Assembly: GCA_964509475.1 (NCBI GenBank)
Contig: CAZDXJ010000080.1
Location: 1 to 10,641 of the forward strand
DNA: 10,641 nt
Source of the DNA: CAZDXJ01 sp964509475
GTDB taxonomy: Bacteria > Pseudomonadota > Gammaproteobacteria > Methylococcales > Methylomonadaceae
Direction of reading: 5' to 3'
Shown here: piece after piece, positions 5,300-10,641 of the stretch
Position numbering within the stretch: the stretch's first letter is position 1
Layout of the letters: each line of letters begins with the position of its first letter
Translations under genes and position numbers: made by a program
The notes under the pieces: model-generated
Seen by the model: the letters and a program-made list of their open reading frames with translations, nothing else
Databases searched by the model: none
Told to the model about the DNA's origin: nothing

Positions 5300-5742
5300 A
5301 ACATTGAGTTTCGCTCAAAAAATGCTCTCAATTCGATTTGTAAGCCCATCCACCAATTTTTCACGATGCTAATCAACACGTTGCACCAAATTGGATATAA
5401 CGCCTATATACAACGTACCATTCTTTCATCGCTTTTTATGTCCGTTTGATTTCCATCCCGCGGAATAACAAAATACGCGTTATCGTGCGACACAAACGAC
5501 CATCCAATCATTAGCATTCACCCCGCTTGTTTTAAACGATGATTCACCTTTCATGAAACCCGTCATTCCGCCACGGACTGGCGGAATCCAGTTACATGGA
5601 TGTAACCGAGTAATGGCTAGAATATGGGGATATGGCCGTTTTTACCATTGTTTTTTCTATCCCGTTGCCCCAAACCCCTAACGCTATTCGACATTTCCTC
5701 ACAGATGCATCGGAACGGAAAAACAAACAACAGCAGTGGCAT
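5300..5742. other. Gene-free stretch between the GT4 gene and the toxin gene
   Basis: It holds direct-repeat copy B (5461-5602), 160 bp of toxin-operon leader (5300-5460) with no recognised promoter, and 140 bp downstream of the glycosyltransferase stop (5603-5742) in which I see neither a gene nor a convincing terminator. Confidence 0.65.
5461..5602 (+). repeat. Long direct repeat, copy B (truncated MITE-like element)
   Basis: It aligns to 4518-4659 with 9 mismatches in 142 bp. The right terminal hairpin is intact (30-mer at 5562-5591). The left end is reduced: TTCCATCCC (5451-5459) is kept, but about 24 bp of the terminal hairpin found in copy A is missing, so this copy could no longer form the left stem. 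Confidence 0.9.
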
Positions 5743-6906
5743 TCATGTCAATTCTTCTCTAATTTCCTGATAAACCTGCAACATCCGCCGTGCCACGCCC
5801 GGCCAGGAATACTCCTCACGAACAACCCGCTGCCCGGCATGCCCCATACTTTGACGTTGCGCCTTGTCGCTTATCATTGCATTAACTGCTTCCGCCAAAT
5901 GTTCCGGTTTGCCTTCGACAACACGGCCAACCCCTTTTTCCCGCACCATAGAAGCCAACCCCACCTCCGGCGTCACCAAAACCGGACAAGCCATCGCCAT
6001 CGCCTCCAAAACAACATTACCAAAATTCTCGGAATACGATGGCAAAACAAACAGCTCCGCATTCCGGTAAAGTGCCCATTTGTCATCTCCGCCCACCGGA
6101 CCGATAAAAGTAATGCGCTCGTTCACACCTTCACGCCTTGCCAAGGCCTCCAAATCCGGCTGATAGCCCTCTTCATCATTACCGGCAATCAGCAACGGCA
6201 CATCATCCACCCATCGCCAGGCCCTGATCAAACGATCCAAACCTTTTTTCCAATTGATACGACTCAAAAACAAAACATAGGGTTTATCCGGCAAAACATT
6301 ACTCACATCTTGCCCAGGCACAGCCTCATCAGCCGGCCAATCAATACCGTTTGGAACGCAATATAATTTTGTAGCCGCCAGCCGCATATCCCTGAATGCC
6401 TCACCTTCGCTGACTGTTGTCACATGGATACCGGCCGCAAACTGAAGATTCTTTTTTTCAATACACCTAATCCACAATCCTTTAAGATACCGGCTTTTGC
6501 GTTGGATCAGCTCAGGAACCAACATGCCCCTGGGTGCAATCAGATAGGGCACCTTTTTTTCACACGCCACCCGTGCCGCCGCCCAGGTCGGCCATAAAAA
6601 CACCGAATGCAAATGCAGCACATCAAATTCATCCAGATAGCGCTGCAAATGCCGTTTCATCAACGGCGCATAATACAGCCTGCGTCCATAGTCCGGACAG
6701 GGAAAATACCAAATCTTGACTCCATCCAAATTCACCGCCTCAGCCAGCGGCACATCACTATCACCAGAACCATTGACAGAGGTTGTCAACACATGCACCT
6801 CATGCCCCAAAGCGACCAGCGCCTTGCACAAGCCGTGTACGGAATAAATCGGGCCACCATAGCGAGTTGCCGGTAAATAGCTGGGAACGATGTGAAGAAT
6901 ACGCAT
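5743..6906 (-). CDS. Glycosyltransferase family 4 (GT-B fold)
   Basis: A retaining-type GT4 enzyme of 387 residues from the ATG at 6906, typical of exopolysaccharide or O-antigen assembly on the cytoplasmic face of the membrane. Visible features: MRILHIVPSYLPATRYGGPI (1-20) with the GG loop; LHLHSVFLWP (97-106); APRGML (124-129); VPNGID (184-189); donor-domain LSRINWKKGLDRLI (214-227); and SENFGNVVLEAMA (292-304) with the E-x7-E motif (Glu293, Glu301). A GTG at 6925-6927 would add seven residues (MHIPYFV), which are not part of the family's usual amino-terminus, so I chose the ATG; neither has a strong ribosome-binding site. It is 60 bp downstream of the polymerase gene and probably in the same operon. 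Donor and linkage are unknown. Confidence 0.92.
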   Translation of the reverse strand: MRILHIVPSYLPATRYGGPIYSVHGLCKALVALGHEVHVLTTSVNGSGDSDVPLAEAVNLDGVKIWYFPCPDYGRRLYYAPLMKRHLQRYLDEFDVLHLHSVFLWPTWAAARVACEKKVPYLIAPRGMLVPELIQRKSRYLKGLWIRCIEKKNLQFAAGIHVTTVSEGEAFRDMRLAATKLYCVPNGIDWPADEAVPGQDVSNVLPDKPYVLFLSRINWKKGLDRLIRAWRWVDDVPLLIAGNDEEGYQPDLEALARREGVNERITFIGPVGGDDKWALYRNAELFVLPSYSENFGNVVLEAMAMACPVLVTPEVGLASMVREKGVGRVVEGKPEHLAEAVNAMISDKAQRQSMGHAGQRVVREEYSWPGVARRMLQVYQEIREELT

Positions 6907-6966
6907 AACAAAATACGGGATATGCACCGTATCAAATAATCTGCTTTATCTTGGTCAAAGCAATTT

Positions 6967-8313
6967 TCAACCTGGCAACACAAGCCGTCGGGTTACTTTT
7001 TTGCCCATATATTTTTTTGCCATAAAAATAACAATGATTGCTGTCCCCAAACTGGCGCCAACCGTAGCTGCAATCTCTACAAAATTACCACCCGCCTGCA
7101 AAAAACCTAATCCGGGTAAAAACCAAAGAATAAAGCCTTTATAATTATTCAATCTCAAATAATAGGCTGCCCGATTATCAAAAACCCCCATAGCCAACCC
7201 AAGGATGAACATACCCAACACAACTCCATAGCGGCCAAAATTTGCATAAAATTCCAGTATTTGGCCTGCACCCACACTGGTATATTTGGCAAAATAAATT
7301 CCAGTATAATTGGTGACCAAATCACCACCACCGCCTACCTTAGGCTTATCTGGCCAGAGGATTCTGGGGATCAATGCGATAACCGCGTTGAAAAGGGTTT
7401 CACCATTGGCAAATTCACGATTCCCGGCCTCCATATATTCAACAGATGAACCAACCAACCAATTCTGGTTCAGTCTTCTATCGATATTATTAAGATGGAG
7501 CTCATTATCTGGATCAAAGAATTCAAAATCAAAAAACATATTACCAACCTTGGCCAACTTTTCCACAACTCCTGCCTGTTGCCGCCATGCCAACTCCCGG
7601 TATTCCCCTCTGTCACGCATATAAGAAACATAAAACGACAGTCCCAAATAAACAAGCATCGGCAAAAGAATCATGGTTCGCACCCGCAACTTCACCAATA
7701 CCAGAATAAATGCCATCACCGTCAACAAATTGTGAACGCCATAACCGACAAAAGCCGCGTTAAGCAAAGTAACAAAAGGAAACAACAACGCTATCAATAA
7801 CCAGAACCTGAATTGCCTTGCATTACCCGTCTGGAATGCCCCCCACACGCCCAAACAAATACCTACCACGGATAATTCAGCCATACCCGACACTACCGCA
7901 GTAATAGTGGGCAAACCAGCAAGCAATGGTTGTAAAACCAAATAAGTAAACAGCCCGAAATAAAGTAAAAATTTGGCCAGCCTACCACTTTCCAGCTCTA
8001 CATCTTTGCCTGTTCTGTACCTGGATTTTATCTTGACTGTTCTTTTACCGAACAAACTGATAACCAACAAGCCGATGACAAAAGCTGCCGCCCCCAGCGT
8101 AGTCAGAAAAAAACCTTCCTTGACAATATCCGGACGATAGTAACTATAGCCAGCTTGCAGATAAAGAGCAGCCCCTGGCCAATGGATGAGAAACAAGCCC
8201 CCGAGATAGGCCAAGGGCAAACCCACTGAAGCTCGACGACTTATCCTAGATGTTTTGGCGACTACCAGAGCCAAAACAGGCCATAAAAGCAATGAAAACT
8301 GAAGTGTATTCAT
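6967..8313 (-). CDS. Wzy-like O-antigen/exopolysaccharide polymerase, polytopic membrane protein
   Basis: A 448-residue inner-membrane protein with roughly ten hydrophobic segments (for example about 4-20, 33-52, 67-88, 114-131, 171-188, 195-210, 213-230, 360-378, 393-407, 415-432). A large loop at about 231-355 contains LIPRILWPDKPKVGGGG (314-330), DLVTNYTG and SVGAGQILEFYANFG (346-360), a pattern typical of Wzy-like polymerases that join lipid-linked repeat units in the periplasm. Wzy proteins diverge strongly, so the call rests on topology, this loop and context among glycosyltransferases. The start at 8313 lies 10 bp after the stop of the CgeB-like gene, so the two are cotranscribed; no clear ribosome-binding site is seen, so reinitiation is likely. 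Confidence 0.8.
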   Translation of the reverse strand: MNTLQFSLLLWPVLALVVAKTSRISRRASVGLPLAYLGGLFLIHWPGAALYLQAGYSYYRPDIVKEGFFLTTLGAAAFVIGLLVISLFGKRTVKIKSRYRTGKDVELESGRLAKFLLYFGLFTYLVLQPLLAGLPTITAVVSGMAELSVVGICLGVWGAFQTGNARQFRFWLLIALLFPFVTLLNAAFVGYGVHNLLTVMAFILVLVKLRVRTMILLPMLVYLGLSFYVSYMRDRGEYRELAWRQQAGVVEKLAKVGNMFFDFEFFDPDNELHLNNIDRRLNQNWLVGSSVEYMEAGNREFANGETLFNAVIALIPRILWPDKPKVGGGGDLVTNYTGIYFAKYTSVGAGQILEFYANFGRYGVVLGMFILGLAMGVFDNRAAYYLRLNNYKGFILWFLPGLGFLQAGGNFVEIAATVGASLGTAIIVIFMAKKYMGKKVTRRLVLPG

Positions 8314-8323
8314 TTTAAATACA

Positions 8324-9358
8324 TCACGAACTCCAGCCCTTGCCCTGCAGCATATTCACCAACCGATCCTGATAACAATGCTTACCTTCGACAACAAGCC
8401 GATGTGCTCCGGCGGCCAAACTTTCCCTAAGCTTCTTATCTGTACAAAGTAACCGGGTTTTTTCCAGCATGTCAGACATCGAATCAAAATACAAAACAGC
8501 CTCGCCTTCTTGCCCAAACAGATATCGATGTTCTTGCGTATCTTCGGTTAACATACAAGCACCAACCGCAGGTACTTCAAAAGTCCGCATGCAACTACCA
8601 TCACGGTTGGCGCGACGCACCAGGCACAATCCCACCCTGGCTGACGACAGGGCCAGGCGCAGGGTTCTGACATCCGCCTGGCCACGGGCGATGGCTCGTG
8701 TTTCCGGCCAACGCTGCCAATAGCCACCGTACAATGCCAAGTCTATACCGGCATCGACCAGGGCCTTCATATAAGGCACGCGATCCCGATCGGCGCCGCC
8801 TGCAAACACGACATCTGTTTCAGTAAAACCTGCCTGTGCGCACGACTCGGGGCTTTCCGGGTAAAACAGATCCGGATCATACCCGAACGGTAGGTATTCG
8901 ACCTTGCCACAGCCCACACGCCTGAGATCGTCCATCATCGCCTGGCGTGGCGAATAGACTTCATCATAGACAGGCAATGCCTGCATGAACCAGGCCGCAC
9001 GATGCGCTCTATTCCAGGGGTCGTCAGTCAGAAAGTTGATGGTCCGCACGTCCATGCGTGATATAAGCCACAGCACTTCATGGGTTACTGGTGCCAGGCC
9101 GGTCGTCAGCACCACTTCAGGCTGGAACCTGTTTACGGCATCCAGCACCTGCTGGCTGAATCTTTCAAGATGGACCGGCCGCCTCCCCAACAGATACCAA
9201 CTGATGCGCCGCCGCCAGGCGGGCGCTTGGTAGGACAGGGCCGAGTCCATGATTTCAGCCTGAAGCCCCAGCCTGTTCGCCGCGCGGAAAAAAGAATCAC
9301 CGACACAGGTGCCGCCGACACCGCCGACGATGAGTATTCTATCCGGCAGAATGCTCAT
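8324..9358 (-). CDS. CgeB-type glycosyltransferase (Glyco_trans_1_2 family)
   Basis: A GT-B-like protein of 344 residues. The amino-terminal half begins RILIVGGVGGTCVGDSFFRA (7-26) and includes TTGLAPVTHEV (85-95) and NFLTDDPWN (108-116), matching the DUF3880-like half of CgeB/YkvP proteins. YLPFGYDPDLFYP (155-167) is the family's domain-junction motif. The carboxy half has DVVFAGGADRDRVPYM (182-197), ALYGGYW (208-214) and RTFEVPAVGACMLTE (258-272), where the Glu is in the position typical of GT4-like donor sites. Such enzymes occur in surface-glycan and sheath or spore-coat loci. The gene starts 45 bp after the end of the frameshifted family 2 glycosyltransferase and ends 10 bp before the polymerase. 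Its sugar donor cannot be inferred. Confidence 0.88.
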   Translation of the reverse strand: MSILPDRILIVGGVGGTCVGDSFFRAANRLGLQAEIMDSALSYQAPAWRRRISWYLLGRRPVHLERFSQQVLDAVNRFQPEVVLTTGLAPVTHEVLWLISRMDVRTINFLTDDPWNRAHRAAWFMQALPVYDEVYSPRQAMMDDLRRVGCGKVEYLPFGYDPDLFYPESPESCAQAGFTETDVVFAGGADRDRVPYMKALVDAGIDLALYGGYWQRWPETRAIARGQADVRTLRLALSSARVGLCLVRRANRDGSCMRTFEVPAVGACMLTEDTQEHRYLFGQEGEAVLYFDSMSDMLEKTRLLCTDKKLRESLAAGAHRLVVEGKHCYQDRLVNMLQGKGWSS

Positions 9359-9403
9359 ATTATCGTCTTTGCGATTTGGCTAGTCGATACAGCGCCGTTG
9401 AGT

Positions 9404-10320
9404 TTATCGAACATAGACATTTTCTGGCCGAATCCCCAGGGCAATGCCCAATGAGTACCGCCATGACTGCACTCGTCGGTACTCAAAAAGCCAGAATGGA
9501 TAAGTGTAGAGATAGAGCTGTGAGAACAATCGCCGAATGGTGCGGTTTCTATCCTTGTCTGTAAGGAAGGGATCGATTGCATCCGCAATCACCCGGGCCA
9601 ATCTGCACGAAAGGTGGTGTCCGTTCTTCAATTGGACAGGGTTTCAGGCGAGGTTTTTTCGCATAACTATCCACCTCTTCCCCTGCAATCCTTATATCCT
9701 TTCTTACCAGTGACTCATCGATACCCGGCAATTGTCCACCACCCGCGATGATACGAGCCATCAGGTACATCTCAGACCCATCCCAGTGGTTGGTTTCGAG
9801 CAATTGTGCTTTTTCCCTGTCTATCAAGACCCCCGTGACAAAGGCGACATTACGATAATTTCCCACTGCTACATCGGGGCCTGTATGCCTGATCCGCCTG
9901 GTCACCTCGCCCGTTTCCCAGTCCTCAAAATTCGGGATGACAATTTCCGGGGCACCATAGCTGACAATCAGGTCGTGAAGATGCTCAAGCGTTTGCTCAT
10001 TGAGCAAGCAATCATCATTACCATGCAGAAAACAGTATTTACCCCGTGCAAGGGGGGGCTATGCTGGCTCGTATATTGGCGTCATACCGCAGACTCTTGT
10101 CCTGACGGACATAAACATAGGACAAGGATGACGATTCAAGATAGTCGAGCAGTTCCTTCTCCCTGCCATCATTGGATACATCATCCGAAATACAGACCTC
10201 AAAGTTGGTGAATGTCTGCGTGTCCAACACTCGCAAGGCTTCCATGAGGAAGGAAGTTCGGTTGTATTGTGGGATGCAGATGGAAAAGAACGGCTCCTCC
10301 CTACTGCTTCTATTCATCAT
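9404..10320 (-). pseudogene. Glycosyltransferase family 2, interrupted by two +1 frameshifts
   Basis: The coding signal is spread over three frames. From the ATG at 10320, MMNRSSREEPFFSICIPQYN gives a GT-A start, with ISDDVSNDGRE following. At the run of seven G (10052-10058) the frame must drop one base, after which it reads ASIAPLARGKYCFLHGNDD, the DxD-type donor motif. It then reads through LLNEQTLEHLHDLIVSYG and EEVDSYAKKPRLKPCP. Near CCCGGG (9592-9597) another single-base drop gives VQIGRVIADAIDPFLTDKD and a carboxy end ENVYVR at 9404. Length 917 bp minus 2 equals 305 codons exactly, which supports two extra bases in one 304-residue gene. Without correction the protein stops right after the first shift (at 10039). 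Real decay, slipped-strand phase variation at the G run, or sequencing error are all possible. A second ATG lies one codon later. Confidence 0.85.
10052..10058. repeat. Seven-G homopolymer at a frameshift
   Basis: The run lies exactly where the family 2 glycosyltransferase changes frame. Six G would restore the first junction. Runs of this kind are classic slippage sites in surface-glycan genes and also classic sites of base-calling error. Confidence 0.8.
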
Positions 10321-10355
10321 TTTTTCTACACCAGCCAAAACATTTATCCGTCAAC

Positions 10356-10541
10356 CTATGGTTTGAAGGCCTCCAGGTAAATAGAGGGAATACCTTCTGA
10401 TGTACACTCGACATCTTTGATATTATTGATATACATACTTCTCCCATATGAAGAAATATTTATCTGGTCAAACCCATGGTTGCTCAATAATTTACTCAAT
10501 GAGTACTTGTCATACGTATTTGGGTCTATGAAGATTTGCAT
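10356..10541 (-). pseudogene. C-terminal fragment of a SAM methyltransferase-like protein
   Basis: The 61-codon frame carries TYDKYSLSKLLSNHGFDQI, a SYGRS segment and the ending SIYLEAFKP. This resembles the carboxy terminus of methyltransferases found in polysaccharide loci, which usually reads (W)MYDxYSLxxLLxxxGF, then an SYGxS-like stretch, then SLYVEAIKP. The catalytic part is absent: the same frame has stops at 10552-10554 (TAG) and 10569-10571 (TGA), and the other two minus-strand frames also close before the window edge. Either it is a truncated remnant or further frameshifts separate it from upstream sequence. The ATG at 10541 is simply the first in frame and is probably not a real start. 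Its stop lies 35 bp before the family 2 glycosyltransferase start. Confidence 0.55.
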
Positions 10542-10641
10542 GGATAATATATTCTAACCGATCGAATATCATATTTTACAGATAAGGGGGGCTCTGCTCA
10601 TGAACAGCACGGAAATATTTACGTTGGCCTTGGGATTGAAA

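Noticed and set aside
5304..5318. TTGAG-TTTCG-CTCAA hairpin before the toxin gene as an operator
   Set aside because: The arms are only 5 bp and could easily arise by chance; nothing else supports a regulatory role.
4486..5602. CRISPR array
   Set aside because: The repeats are long, few and contain self-complementary ends; there are no regularly spaced short repeats with unique spacers and no cas genes.
5632..6366. 244-codon open frame on the plus strand
   Set aside because: It lies mostly antisense to the GT4 gene, has a His/Pro/Arg-rich composition typical of shadow frames, and has no recognisable domain.
9732..10211. 159-codon open frame on the plus strand
   Set aside because: It is antisense to the frameshifted family 2 glycosyltransferase, whose motifs are clear; it has no domain of its own.

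Overview
The window reads as an accessory surface-polysaccharide locus (exopolysaccharide, capsule or O-antigen type) of a Gram-negative bacterium. Gene families, codon use and the short GTCATTCC/GGAATCCAG hairpin repeats suggest a gammaproteobacterium, but nothing here fixes genus or species. Every gene I can support is on the minus strand, so transcription runs from right to left.

Layout in transcription order. At the right edge is the C-terminal part of a SAM methyltransferase-like gene whose frame is closed upstream (10356-10541). Next comes a family 2 glycosyltransferase broken by two single-base shifts, one of them in a run of seven G (9404-10320). Three intact genes follow: a CgeB-type glycosyltransferase (8324-9358), a Wzy-like polymerase (6967-8313) and a family 4 glycosyltransferase (5743-6906). 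A toxin-antitoxin pair (DUF4258 toxin, YgiT-type zinc-finger antitoxin, 4718-5299) lies in a pocket bounded on both sides by copies of one repeat element. Beyond it are a WaaE-like family 2 glycosyltransferase (3539-4399) and, 6 bp after that, an Rpn-family PD-(D/E)XK nuclease (2558-3532) with a strong terminator-like hairpin just after its stop.

The stretch 1559-2557 has no intact gene. It holds an internally deleted remnant of a WaaE-like glycosyltransferase related to the one at 3539-4399, several inverted-repeat structures and REP-like hairpins. Downstream are galE (548-1558) and an overlapping SAM methyltransferase that runs off the left edge (1-564).

How the genes fit together (inference): GalE supplies UDP-galactose, the glycosyltransferases build a repeat unit on a lipid carrier, Wzy polymerises it and methyltransferases may decorate it. 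No flippase, initiating transferase or chain-length regulator is visible, so the rest of the pathway should lie outside the window. The region shows much rearrangement: repeated MITE-like elements, a toxin-antitoxin insertion, a nuclease gene coupled to a glycosyltransferase, a gene remnant and frameshifted genes. I see no wholly new biochemical system. The most notable items are the repeat-bounded toxin-antitoxin pocket, the 174-bp element with hairpin-forming termini, the glycosyltransferase remnant, and the homopolymer-interrupted glycosyltransferase.
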